A stretch of DNA of 64,000 nt from Nitrosospira multiformis (lineage in GTDB: Bacteria; Pseudomonadota; Gammaproteobacteria; Burkholderiales; Nitrosomonadaceae). Shown here piece by piece: positions 1 to 8,075 of the stretch. The stretch lies in assembly GCF_003050865.1 (NCBI RefSeq), contig NZ_QAOK01000019.1:1-64000 (forward strand). Reading direction: 5' to 3'. The notes beneath the pieces were generated by a model, which worked only from the letters and a program-made list of their open reading frames with translations, was not told the DNA's origin and made no database searches. Made by a program: the position numbers and the translations under genes. Numbering within the stretch: position 1 is the first letter of the stretch; each line of letters begins with the position of its first letter.

Positions 1-150
1 CATCGTGTGCTGGTCGTAGATCTGCTGGGCAATGACTGTCTGCGGCTCGGGCAGATTTAACTGGTAGGGGTCGGCTGCCGCCATCGCCAGTCCGGGATAC
101 GTCACGTACGTCATGACTCCTGCAAGGGCGGAGGGTACGTTGATCTTCAT
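1..150 (-). CDS. coxB: Cytochrome c oxidase subunit II, N-terminal fragment
   Basis: The first 50 codons of a minus-strand gene are present and the rest lies beyond the left edge. The product would be the copper A subunit of a haem-copper terminal oxidase in the inner membrane. A signal peptide runs to about residue 25 and ends AMA, followed by ADPYQLNLPEP and then a QQIYDQHT segment. This matches the start of mature CoxB proteins, where a VxxxIYxxHT stretch leads into the first membrane helix. The ATG at 150 has a GAGGA ribosome site a few bases upstream. The copper A ligands lie outside the window, so the call rests on the N-terminus alone. Another exported protein with a similar start is possible but less likely. 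Confidence 0.7.
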   Translation of the reverse strand, partial: MKINVPSALAGVMTYVTYPGLAMAAADPYQLNLPEPQTVIAQQIYDQHTM

Positions 151-614
151 GTTTTCCTCATTGATTCCCGAATATTTGGTCCACGAGTAGGGTTATTAAA
201 GATAATCGGATTCTCTTATCCGGTATCGAATCGTATGCCTCAGCACGAGGTGAAACCTTGACCAATATCAACTTTTATCGAGGTTGAGTAGAAGGAAGTG
301 AGCTGAGGTGATAGAAGGGGATAAATGGAACCCGGGCATATTCCAGTGGGAGATATCCAGTTCATACCCTACCAAATCTCGCACAATCCGAAATTCAGTG
401 GGGGGATAGTGAAGGGAGGCGACCTATCCGCGAGGGCATCGAAGTACGGTAGGATGAGTGGAGGCTGAAAGGCTGAAAGCCGGAACCCATCACCAAAATT
501 CGATGGATTACTTTGTTTGAATGGCCTGAACGTGCACAGAGAACGGGTGGCAAAGAAAAGGATAGAGCGGGAAGCTCGGTAAACCGCGATTCCGGGGGAA
601 ATCGCGATGTTACG
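151..614. other. Intergenic region upstream of coxB
   Basis: I see no convincing gene in this stretch; open frames that cross it overlap the membrane hydrolase on the other strand or frame. It should carry the coxB promoter on the minus strand. A 7-bp inverted repeat at 585-591 and 600-606 lies just past the stop of the next gene and could form a hairpin, but no T-run follows it. Confidence 0.5.
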
Positions 615-1694
615 TCAGTCTCTTCCGAAGAGGCCGCGGTCGCGTGCGAGTTGCCAGGATCCATTCTGACCTTCGCGGCAGAGGCCGAATACCAGGGATG
701 GCTGAAGGGAAGGAACGATGAAACGCAAATCAAGAAAAGACACGCAGACTGCGTCCGGGTAATACTCGATCCGATCGAGGGCAGGAAATGCCGCAAAGTG
801 GCGAAATCCGGCGAAAATCTTCTGTCCCCACGCCTCGCGGGCAAGAGCACTCTGACGCTCTGTTTCACCAAATCGACTATGCCGTGTCCATTTTGCTGTT
901 GAAACAGGCTGATAACCTGCAGCAATCGCTTCCCACCTGCCCAGCAAACCGCTCCCGGCAGCGGAGGTCCCAGGTTCTTGCGTACGCCACAGATTGACCA
1001 AGGCTACTTCATAGTCATCGTCATGGCTGACGATAATCTTCCAGTTGAAGGGCGAGAGCGGTTGAGGGAAGGCGTGGACCTGAGCCTCCTTCAATTGATG
1101 GTTTTTGACGTATGCCTCGCCAATCTCCATGGCTCGTGAATGCAGAATCCCCTGGAAGCCAACGTAACATCCCAGGATCAGCAAGGCAGCAACCGCCGGA
1201 TATCGGCCTTTTGGCCTGAACATGCTGGCCACAAGGCCGATCACGATTATTCCGGTGAAATAGGGATCGATAATGAATGTGAAGGGAATGCTGAAAGCAT
1301 GCCTGGAAAACGGAGCCAGCAGCATCGTACCGTAAGAGGTAATCACGTCACCGGCGATATGAATACCGATACCGAGCGCAGCGATGCCATAGAATGCCTG
1401 CCAGGGATACGGCCGGCGTGAAAGGCGAGACAAACTCGAGAGGATCCACGCAACGAGCCAGGCCCAGAAAGGCAACAGTATGATTGAATGGGTAATGCCG
1501 CGATGAAATGTGACATACGTGAGCGTATCGATCGCGCGCAACACGAAATCGACGTCGGGAAACGCGGCTGCAATGAAGCCTGCGGTCATGCGAGCGCGCA
1601 ATGTCAACTGCCCGGTGTCAGGCGCATGATGTGAGGGTGGAGCGGTTGCCCGCGCAAGCAATGCGCCGCTTAAAGCATGGGTCAAGGTATCCAT
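615..1694 (-). CDS. Membrane-bound metal-dependent hydrolase, YdjM/DUF457 family
   Basis: A 359-residue inner-membrane protein. It begins MDTLTHALSGALL and carries FPDVDF near residue 46 and FHRGITHS near residue 64. The D and H residues in these stretches are the presumed metal ligands of the YdjM/YbcI family (predicted membrane metal hydrolases, some of them LexA-regulated). Several hydrophobic segments lie between about residues 70 and 185, and IHIAGDVITSYGT near residue 110 adds further conserved H and D. The C-terminal half is soluble and less conserved. The substrate is unknown. The gene stands alone, with about 180 bp separating it from the TetR gene upstream. The family call is firm and the biochemical role is not. 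Confidence 0.75.
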   Translation of the reverse strand: MDTLTHALSGALLARATAPPSHHAPDTGQLTLRARMTAGFIAAAFPDVDFVLRAIDTLTYVTFHRGITHSIILLPFWAWLVAWILSSLSRLSRRPYPWQAFYGIAALGIGIHIAGDVITSYGTMLLAPFSRHAFSIPFTFIIDPYFTGIIVIGLVASMFRPKGRYPAVAALLILGCYVGFQGILHSRAMEIGEAYVKNHQLKEAQVHAFPQPLSPFNWKIIVSHDDDYEVALVNLWRTQEPGTSAAGSGLLGRWEAIAAGYQPVSTAKWTRHSRFGETERQSALAREAWGQKIFAGFRHFAAFPALDRIEYYPDAVCVSFLDLRFIVPSLQPSLVFGLCREGQNGSWQLARDRGLFGRD

Positions 1695-1874
1695 GCGGCA
1701 GGAAGGGATTTAATGAGGGCTGATAATGGAAGCCAAAGAGGCAGGTCAAAGAGGTCGTTCAACGGGGGGCAGTCAGATGGACGCTCAGCGGGCGGGGAAA
1801 GCAGCGGGACGCATTGCCGGAGTGATTCTCGGCACCCTACCCTCAATCTACCCGTACGTACCCTTATACACCCC

Positions 1875-2495
1875 TTATGTACCCTGCGGCGCTTCTCCGC
1901 TATCCGTTCTTTCTCCCCGGTGTCGACGGGAAAATATCATTCGATCCAGGTTTTCCCCTACGGAAAGACATCCATCCAGAAACCGGCTCGTCCTGGAAGA
2001 ACTGGACGAACTGTCGTTCATCCAATGGACAAATGTCGCCAGATAAATGGAAGTGAGCGCACTTTCTTCCAACGCGCGCCGGAGGTACGTAGCATCCCTC
2101 CCTGCAGCCTCCCGCATCCATTGCACGGTACGGCTGACGCGCATCAATCCGGAAATCTGAACGTGCAGATGACCCGGCTCCAGTTTGCCATAGATCATTT
2201 GCCTTGTAGCCTTGCGGTAAGGGTAAAGAGAGGCCAGCCAGGTCATGATCAGCCGGTGCAGCCGTTGATGCGGTGCCAGGAAGGAAAAGTCCGGCGCCTG
2301 CGCCATCCTGAGCATCGCACTGTCTGCCCGCTCGAACCAGGCTTCAACAATATCCTCTTTCTCGCGAAAATGCGCATGCACATCATTCAGAGTTATGCCC
2401 AGCGCAGTCGCCACGTCATGCAGGCGTACGGCCTCCCACGATTTCTGTTCGCCAAGCTCAACTGCGGTGTTAATAATCTGATCAGCAGTCATCAT
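1875..2495 (-). CDS. TetR/AcrR family transcriptional regulator
   Basis: A 206-residue protein whose first 50 residues form a TetR-type DNA-binding domain: a helix ending AVELGEQKSWEAV, then VATALGITLNDVHAHFREKEDIVE, the usual helix-turn-helix followed by the FxxKexL-like stretch. The remainder is helical with aromatic residues and would be the ligand-binding, dimerising part. The C-terminus is unusual, with a run of six serines near residues 161-166 and a basic tail. Two ATG codons stand in tandem at 2495 and 2492. A palindrome at 2551-2566, about 55 bp upstream, is a plausible self-operator. The inducer and other targets cannot be told from the sequence. Confidence 0.8.
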   Translation of the reverse strand: MMTADQIINTAVELGEQKSWEAVRLHDVATALGITLNDVHAHFREKEDIVEAWFERADSAMLRMAQAPDFSFLAPHQRLHRLIMTWLASLYPYRKATRQMIYGKLEPGHLHVQISGLMRVSRTVQWMREAAGRDATYLRRALEESALTSIYLATFVHWMNDSSSSSSRTSRFLDGCLSVGENLDRMIFSRRHRGERTDSGEAPQGT

Positions 2496-2550
2496 TACCG
2501 ATTACATATCACAAAAGTAGTTGATTCAGGAAGGAAATTTCAAAAAACTC

Positions 2551-2566
2551 TGCTCTGGTCAGAGCA
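2551..2566. promoter_or_regulatory. Palindrome upstream of the TetR gene, possible operator
   Basis: TGCTCTG-GT-CAGAGCA is a perfect 7-bp inverted repeat with a 2-bp centre, a size typical of TetR-family operators, about 55 bp upstream of the regulator start. Binding is inferred. Confidence 0.4.
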
Positions 2567-2716
2567 AAACGTAGCGTAAATCTCGATGCAATGTCAAGCC
2601 TCTGTCAAGGAAGCTAGTAAGACCAGGATTACTCCTGTTGGAGAATTGCTATTCACGCAATCGTCGTTGACGAAAAACAGCCTGCTCTCAGGAGTAACCG
2701 CTGGCGCCGCCACTTC

Positions 2717-2791
2717 TTAACGCAATCCGAGGAAGCTCAAGACAGCGAGAAGGATAACAATAAAACCCACCCACCAGATTATGTTGTTCAT
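2717..2791 (-). CDS. 24-residue single-span membrane peptide
   Basis: A very short gene encoding 24 residues: MNNIIWW, a run of valine, isoleucine, leucine and phenylalanine, then the end SFLGLR. A strong ribosome site, AAGGAGG, stands 6 bases before the ATG. The whole peptide is one hydrophobic helix with a short polar start and a final arginine. Similar peptides ending FFGLR or FLGLR are, as I recall, scattered through betaproteobacteria as unnamed membrane proteins. The ribosome site and the coherent composition make translation likely. The function is unknown; it could be a stress-related membrane peptide. Confidence 0.65.
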   Translation of the reverse strand: MNNIIWWVGFIVILLAVLSFLGLR

Positions 2792-3096
2792 GCCTGCCTC
2801 CTTAAACTGTTCATATTCAAACGATGGGGAGTTGTTTCGCCCATCATTCATGTGGTTGCTTGTGACTTTATTCTTCCCCTGATCGAGTTTTATTTCAGTT
2901 CGCCATCACACATATAAGGATTTGCAGTTTTACCATCGCCTGAGGATTGCCTTGCATCACGCTCCGCTTCTTCGTCATTCGCTTCTCTCATGAAGGAGAG
3001 ATGCAATCAAAGTTACACGGAAATCAGCCAGGAAATGAACTACACTGAGTTCTGAATGTGAAGCAACCGAGATAACGATCGCGATAAGGAGGAATC

Positions 3097-3291
3097 ATGG
3101 CAAAGGCAAACCCGATTCAGGTACAGAAATTCCTGTCCGGCATGGATTACCCTGCGAACAAGGAGGATCTCGTGGATCACGCCAAATCCAAGGGCGCTGA
3201 CGAGAATATAATGCAGACGCTCGAACAGTTGCCGGATGAGGACTATGAGACGCCGGCGGATGTGAGCAAGGCGATCGGGCATATCAAGTAA
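3097..3291 (+). CDS. DUF2795 domain protein
   Basis: A 64-residue soluble protein preceded by an AAGGAGG ribosome site 5 bases before the ATG. It begins with NPIQVQKFLSGMDYPANKEDLVDHAKSKGAD and continues with a QTLEQLPDEDYETPADVSKAIG segment. This matches the DUF2795 family of small acidic helical proteins, whose fold suggests nucleic-acid or protein contacts but whose function is unknown. The gene is monocistronic, with about 300 bp of upstream DNA and no partner on its strand close by. Confidence 0.8.
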   Translation: MAKANPIQVQKFLSGMDYPANKEDLVDHAKSKGADENIMQTLEQLPDEDYETPADVSKAIGHIK

Positions 3292-3430
3292 TTCCTCGCA
3301 TGGGTATAGGGCAGGATAAAGCCTGCCGGCAGGAGAACAGATACACCCGAATACATCCGAAGGGTGAAACGTGTGGAGGCAACGAGGACAATGCCAGGAA
3401 ACAAAGAACAAGAAACGATTTTGACTGACA

Positions 3431-4564
3431 TTGGCAGCAGGTAATTTTCCCCCGGCTCTCCCGTTCTCACCCCGCAAAATCGCGGTTCTCCACGCCAAGG
3501 CGGTGGGTGACTTTATCGTCATCCTGCCCGCCCTGAATGCGATTAAACGGACATATCCCGATGCAGAACTCATCCTGCTTGCCAAGCCCTGGGTAAAGGA
3601 ATTCCTCGCCGGTCGGCCGTCGATAGTGGATCGGGTTCTCGGTATTCCCCTGCTTGCTGGCGTCAACGATCCGGTCGAGTCAAAAGGCCAAGTCCTCGAT
3701 ACGGATAGTTGCGCCTACCCACTGGAAGTCGATCGGTTTTGCCAGGCGATGCAAGGCGAGAAGCTCGATGTCGTCATTCACATGCAGGGTGACGGTAAAT
3801 CCGTCAACCCCTTCATCAATAAATTCGGGGCCAGCCTGACGGCAGGTATGTGCAATCCGCCTGCCGAATCCCTCGACCGTTCCATCCCTTATGTGCATTA
3901 CCAGAGCGAGATTCTGCGCAATCTGGAAGTGGCGGCCTTGATCGGGGCTCATACCACGAGTACCGGATTCGAACCGCGCATCGAGGTGACGGAATCCGAC
4001 GAACAGAAGGCAGAACCAGTCCGACAACTCATCAAGGGCAAACCCTATGTCGTTATCCACCCGGGCGCGGATGACCTCCGCAGGGTATGGCCTGCAGCCA
4101 GCTTTGCCGGGATAGCGAACTATCTGACTGAAAAGGGATATGAAGTTGTCGTGACGGGAACACCGAAAGAAGAAGAGCGTGTCGCGAATGTCTTGGAGGC
4201 GATGAATTACGCCGCCATTCCCTGCACTGATCTCGGGCTGGGCGGCTTGTCCGCTCTTTTACAGCAAAGCGTGCTCGTCGTCAGCAACGATACTGGTCCG
4301 CTCCATCTGGCACGCGCAGTGGGCGCACGTACAGTCGGGATTTACTGGGCACCCAATGTACTCAACTGGGGACCGCTCAGCCGCGACCGGCACCGCATTG
4401 CGATAAGCTGGCAACTTGAATGTCCCCAATGCGGCATCCGGCCTGTTTCACCCTGGCCGTTTCAGCCGCAGAAAGCGGACTGCAGTCATCCGTACTCGTT
4501 CGTCGAAAGCGTACCGGTTGCAGAGGTTCTTGCATTGGCAGCAGAATTATTGCCCAGTCACTGA
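3431..4564 (+). CDS. Glycosyltransferase family 9 protein, heptosyltransferase-like
   Basis: A 377-residue GT-B glycosyltransferase of family 9, which moves heptose from ADP-heptose to the LPS inner core on the cytoplasmic face of the inner membrane. The N-terminal domain begins KIAVLHAKAVGDFIVILPAL, the GDxxxxxPAL motif of the family. The C-terminal nucleotide-sugar domain has VVIHPGADD near residue 208 and VVSNDTGPLHLARAVGARTVGIY near residue 280. The N-terminus has no ATG: the frame is closed by a TGA just upstream, so a TTG at 3431 (or a CTG two codons earlier) must be used, and no good ribosome site is visible. It converges with the next glycosyltransferase. The acceptor is unknown. Confidence 0.8.
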   Translation: MAAGNFPPALPFSPRKIAVLHAKAVGDFIVILPALNAIKRTYPDAELILLAKPWVKEFLAGRPSIVDRVLGIPLLAGVNDPVESKGQVLDTDSCAYPLEVDRFCQAMQGEKLDVVIHMQGDGKSVNPFINKFGASLTAGMCNPPAESLDRSIPYVHYQSEILRNLEVAALIGAHTTSTGFEPRIEVTESDEQKAEPVRQLIKGKPYVVIHPGADDLRRVWPAASFAGIANYLTEKGYEVVVTGTPKEEERVANVLEAMNYAAIPCTDLGLGGLSALLQQSVLVVSNDTGPLHLARAVGARTVGIYWAPNVLNWGPLSRDRHRIAISWQLECPQCGIRPVSPWPFQPQKADCSHPYSFVESVPVAEVLALAAELLPSH

Positions 4565-4591
4565 GCACCGAGCACTAAGCCACTCACTACG

Positions 4592-4608
4592 CCGCTGTTT
4601 CTCAGCGG
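4592..4608. terminator. Hairpin between convergent glycosyltransferase genes
   Basis: CCGCTG and CAGCGG are separated by five bases and overlap the stop of the minus-strand gene. It sits where two convergent transcripts meet, so it could act on both, but neither strand has a T-run after the stem. Intrinsic termination is doubtful. Confidence 0.3.
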
Positions 4609-5606
4609 GCATTCTGAACAAAGTTGCTGACGACTCTTTGCCAGTCGTTGGCAAATCGCTGGATGTTGAATCGCCCAATTGCATACTCTCGCGCCTTCCG
4701 GCTCAATTCCCGTGCATGATCGTGATCGTCGAGCAGATAACGCATCCGTTCAATCAGCTTGTCCACGTCGGTTTCGACATAGCCCCTTTTGCCGTTCTCA
4801 ACTGCAGTAACCATCTCGGTTGTCGCAAGCCCGACGACAGGCACTCCCGTCATCATCGCTTCACAGACGGATAACCCGAGGCTGGTATAACGAATGGGGT
4901 TGAAGAAGAAACGGTACCTGGCGACGAAAGCAGGCAACTCATCATGCGACACTTCACCCAGCCCGCCCAGTTCCGTTGAACCCATCCCCACCAGGTCCAG
5001 CGGTATCTGTTCGCGGATTTTCTCGAATACATCGAGACCGAGACGGCGGCCGCGCTTGTGCATGTTATTCACCACTACGATACCTTTGGCATGTTCACCC
5101 GTGTATTTCACGTTGTCCGGCACCGTCACGCCATGATCGATGACTGCGGTCGGTGTTCCGTTACTATCCCACATCAGGCGGTTGAAATCGGTTACGTGAA
5201 CCAGAAGCATGGAAGGATCGTCCACCCAGTGGGCGGTGTTGGTTGGATGTTCCTGCGGGGGATCGTGTTCGAGGTAAATTTTAGGCAGCCGCCGCTGTGC
5301 CTCGGACAGGATTTCGTACTGATCAACTTCGTAGTTCTTGCGATGCTGAAACAGGATCACGTCAAAATCGAGATCCTTCACCTGTTCGATGGGCACGTCG
5401 TGCACGTTGTCCCCCCAATCGAAACCACTCGAACGACCTCCGTAACCTGCGCCCTCTCCTTTGGGCAAATAAAACTCCAGCGGAGCCTGGGTGAGGTAGT
5501 AGAGGTAGTTGCCGTGAATATGCCAGGTAAGAACGCGCAATTTCTCCTGCCCTGTCGCTCTCTCTTTTCTTTCTTGATTCTCCTTTACTTCCATATTAAT
5601 GCCCAA
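4602..5606 (-). CDS. GT-B glycosyltransferase, GT4-like
   Basis: A 334-residue cytoplasmic glycosyltransferase. The N-terminal half has [19 protein letters not shown] and a [14 protein letters not shown] stretch. The C-terminal half has [33 protein letters not shown], the position of the nucleotide-sugar-binding E(x7)E-type region of retaining GT4 enzymes. The [13 protein letters not shown] form suits a divergent family member. The first codon is probably the TTG at 5606, because GGAGG stands six bases before it; an ATG four codons later lacks a well-placed site. The gene overlaps the upstream GT9 gene by 11 bases, so the two are translated together. Donor and acceptor are unknown, presumably LPS or another surface glycan. 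Confidence 0.7.
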   Translation of the reverse strand: MGINMEVKENQERKERATGQEKLRVLTWHIHGNYLYYLTQAPLEFYLPKGEGAGYGGRSSGFDWGDNVHDVPIEQVKDLDFDVILFQHRKNYEVDQYEILSEAQRRLPKIYLEHDPPQEHPTNTAHWVDDPSMLLVHVTDFNRLMWDSNGTPTAVIDHGVTVPDNVKYTGEHAKGIVVVNNMHKRGRRLGLDVFEKIREQIPLDLVGMGSTELGGLGEVSHDELPAFVARYRFFFNPIRYTSLGLSVCEAMMTGVPVVGLATTEMVTAVENGKRGYVETDVDKLIERMRYLLDDHDHARELSRKAREYAIGRFNIQRFANDWQRVVSNFVQNAR

Positions 5607-6609
5607 TTAATTCCTCCAGCGCCCTGATTGCTGCTTTCGGTGTCCCCACGGCGTTTCGCGAAACAACCCGATGACGAACCTGATCCAACGGACCCCAGAT
5701 CACCGGATCAGTCGTGGTGAAGACAGTAACGCTTGGAGCATCGACCGCTACCGCCAGATGCGCAACACCTGTGTCATTCGAAATCACCGCCTGGCTGCCT
5801 TTCAGAAGGGCGGCGAGTGATCCGATGTCGGTTTTACCGGCAAGATCAATCGCCATCGCCGCGTCCGTCGTCATTTTCCCCGCGACCGCTTGCGTAAGCG
5901 GCTTCTCTTCCGCGGTACCCGTCAACACCACCTTCAAACCCTGCCGAATACACCTGTCGGCTACCTCCGCGAAATGCGCGGCAGGCCAGGGCGCTGCGGA
6001 GATAGCGCCCGGATGCAGGCAGACATAAGGTTTATCAAGAATAGTCACGTATTCTTCCAGCTCCTGAAGTTTCTGGCAGTCCCCGTCCAATACCGGAAAC
6101 TCCATTGCCCTGTCCCCCGCGCGGTCCGTCTGGCCCAAGCCAAGAAATTCAAGCAGCGCGAGATTCCTTAACAACTCAGGCTGGCTGGATGGGTATGGCA
6201 TGAAGAAATCGCAGTTCGGCCAATGACCGTCCTCGCTCGCAAACCCGGCCACAACAGCCGCTCCAAAAAGGGAGACGACAAGATTAGACACCGTGCCTTT
6301 GCCATGCATTTGCAGAGCAAGGTCGTATTGTCGCTGCTGCATGCCCTCCAGAAAGGCCGTAACCGCCTCGGCCTTGAAGGGATGCTCGGGCAATCCGGGA
6401 AAGCCCGAAAATTCGACAAATTCGTCGATATAATGATTGTAGCGCGCGGCAAGTGCCTTGTTCCAGGGCAGCCCGACATAATCGATGGTGGCGTGTGGGA
6501 AAGCGCGCCGAATCAACCGCAGCGCAGGGACGAACAGCAGGAAATCTCCCAGCTTCAAGGCCCTGAAAATCGCGATCTTTTTAATTGGCAGATTACCCAG
6601 CTGAGCCAT
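5596..6609 (-). CDS. Glycosyltransferase family 9 protein, heptosyltransferase-like
   Basis: A 337-residue family 9 enzyme. [29 protein letters not shown] opens the N-terminal domain, [13 protein letters not shown] forms part of the acceptor side, and [25 protein letters not shown] then [24 protein letters not shown] form the ADP-sugar domain. It probably adds heptose, or a related sugar from an ADP-activated donor, to LPS core. It is the first gene of a two-gene minus-strand operon and overlaps the following GT-B gene by 11 bases. It lies convergent to another GT9 gene in the same 3-kb cluster, so three sugar transfers are encoded together. Confidence 0.82.
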   Translation of the reverse strand: MAQLGNLPIKKIAIFRALKLGDFLLFVPALRLIRRAFPHATIDYVGLPWNKALAARYNHYIDEFVEFSGFPGLPEHPFKAEAVTAFLEGMQQRQYDLALQMHGKGTVSNLVVSLFGAAVVAGFASEDGHWPNCDFFMPYPSSQPELLRNLALLEFLGLGQTDRAGDRAMEFPVLDGDCQKLQELEEYVTILDKPYVCLHPGAISAAPWPAAHFAEVADRCIRQGLKVVLTGTAEEKPLTQAVAGKMTTDAAMAIDLAGKTDIGSLAALLKGSQAVISNDTGVAHLAVAVDAPSVTVFTTTDPVIWGPLDQVRHRVVSRNAVGTPKAAIRALEELIGH

Positions 6610-6761
6610 ATGCTTTCCATGCGCTCCCGGTACGGGTCAGAATCAGTCAGAATCCCTTCACTCAACAGTATTGCATGTAAGCCAGGGTTCCGCTATTTTT
6701 GTAGCCAATTCTCCTGTTTTAACTCTTCTTTTCTGAAGCCATTAATTGAAAGGAGTCACGG

Positions 6762-7229
6762 ATGTTCATATCCAGCCCGGCTTTTCCTGATCACACCATC
6801 GTTCTCAAACCACATACCTGCATGGGAGAAAATATCAGCCCTCCCCTGGAGTTTGGAGACCTTCCCACAGAAACGAAAAGCCTGGTCCTGATCGTGGAAG
6901 ACCGTGATGCAACACCGGTTCCCTGGGTACATTGGCTGGTATTCAATATTCCCCCTGATACCACAACGGTTTCAGCCGGCAGTATTCCCGCGGGCGGGAC
7001 GGAAGGCATTGCCAATGGGGGAACGCACGGTTATGAAGGTCCTTGCCCCAAATACTTCCACGGCACCCACCACTACCTCTTCCAGTTATTCGCGCTGGAT
7101 ACCATCTTGGATTTACCCGCAAGTGCGGATAAAACTCGGGTAGCGGCAAGCATGAAAGAACACATCATTGATTCCGCTACGCTCGTTGGACTGTGCGAGG
7201 GGACGAAAGCCGAAGCGGAGACTTCTTGA
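6762..7229 (+). CDS. YbhB/YbcL family PEBP protein
   Basis: A 155-residue soluble protein of the phosphatidylethanolamine-binding (Raf kinase inhibitor-like) family. Family motifs follow in order: MGENISPPLEFGDLP near the start, SLVLIVEDRDATPVPWVHWLVFNIPP (the DPDAP-like ligand-site loop with WVHW), and HGYEGPCPKYFHGTHHYLFQLFALD (the GxxGPxPP/HxY loop), here with CPKYFHGTHHY in place of CPP..GTHRY. AAAGGAG stands 6 bases before the ATG. Bacterial members lack a proven general role. No signal peptide is seen, so it should be cytoplasmic. It is a single gene with no operon partner. Confidence 0.88.
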   Translation: MFISSPAFPDHTIVLKPHTCMGENISPPLEFGDLPTETKSLVLIVEDRDATPVPWVHWLVFNIPPDTTTVSAGSIPAGGTEGIANGGTHGYEGPCPKYFHGTHHYLFQLFALDTILDLPASADKTRVAASMKEHIIDSATLVGLCEGTKAEAETS

Positions 7230-7407
7230 GAAATTTGCATAACTCCTCACTTTAACTCCGCCTCCTTGTTTTGCCGTATCTAATCCAGCTATGGAGAGGA
7301 TAGAGGCGAGGCAGATTAATTGAATTATTGATTGAACAATATTTTTTTCTGCGTCAATTGTGTCTTTCCATACAGAAATCTTCAAAAATAAAGATAAAAA
7401 TAAAGGT

Positions 7408-7533
7408 TTACCTGTTACCTGTTACCTGTTACCTGTTACCTGTTACCTGTTACCTGTTACCTGTTACCTGTTACCTGTTACCTGTTACCTGTTACCTGTT
7501 ACCTGTTACCTGTTACCTGTTACCTGTTACCTG
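7408..7533. repeat. 18 perfect tandem copies of a 7-bp unit (TTACCTG)
   Basis: 126 bp consist of exactly 18 identical 7-mers. On the plus strand the array has no stop codon in any frame and reads as a seven-residue cycle (LPVTCYL); on the minus strand every frame meets stops. It ends 74 bp before the start of the DUF2892-like gene. Seven is not a multiple of three, so gain or loss of a copy would shift any reading frame crossing it and would alter promoter spacing. Confidence 0.97.
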
Positions 7534-7606
7534 TTCACTGGCCACTGGCCTCAGCAACTTAAATGAATCTCTCCCCCGGAATCACTTCTTCAAAGGAGAA
7601 CGAGCC

Positions 7607-8011
7607 ATGTTACATGCGGAAGACCGAACGAGCAGAGATCGCGTTCGCCACTCAACAGCGTCAAACGTGAACCGCGAGATAGACCGCCAAACAAATAGTA
7701 ATATCCGGCGTTATGCGAACAGCAGCGAGGAAGTCATCAATCGGCGCATTGAGGAACTCGACCAGGAATGGGACATCGAGCGTGCTCTTGAAGCCAACGC
7801 CTCGACATTGGCCTTGACAGGTCTTTTGCTCGGCCTGACTGTCAACAGGAAATGGCTGGCGTTACCCACGGTTGTACTGTCATTCCTGCTGCAGCATTCG
7901 CTGCAAGGATGGTGCCCGCCCTTACCCCTATTGCGGCGTCTGAGTGTACGCACACGAGGTGAAATCGACCGGGAAAAATATGAATTGAAAGCGTTGCTTG
8001 AGGGAAGATGA
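7607..8011 (+). CDS. DUF2892-like (YgaP-type) membrane protein
   Basis: A 134-residue protein. The start at 7607 is chosen because AAAGGAG stands 9 bases upstream; the open frame extends much further upstream only because the 7-bp repeat contains no stops. The first 65 residues are polar and charged (NIRRYANSSEEVINRRIEELDQEWDIERALEANAS). Two hydrophobic spans follow, LALTGLLLGLTVNRKWLALPTVVLSFLLQHSL, then a polar tail with LRRLSVRTRGEIDREKYELKALLEG. This is the arrangement of DUF2892-containing proteins in betaproteobacteria, several of which are linked to rhodanese or sulfur-related genes. No function can be assigned. The gene is convergent with the large membrane protein that follows. Confidence 0.7.
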   Translation: MLHAEDRTSRDRVRHSTASNVNREIDRQTNSNIRRYANSSEEVINRRIEELDQEWDIERALEANASTLALTGLLLGLTVNRKWLALPTVVLSFLLQHSLQGWCPPLPLLRRLSVRTRGEIDREKYELKALLEGR

Positions 8012-8075
8012 CTTCAGCCAGAGAGAGCCACCGCGAATGTCTCTCAACAATCCTCGGCTTGGATAAGTCTTCAGA

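Noticed and set aside
395-925. Open frames on both strands near 400-925
   Set aside because: They overlap the 3' end of the YdjM-type gene in other frames and have no similarity or ribosome site.
7408-7533. A CRISPR array
   Set aside because: The 7-bp units abut directly with no spacers and no cas genes are present.
7328-7606. Upstream extension of the DUF2892-like gene through the 7-bp repeat
   Set aside because: The frame is open only because the repeat lacks stops; the ATG at 7607 has a proper ribosome site and the upstream peptide is just the repeat translation. Kept only as a phase-variation idea.
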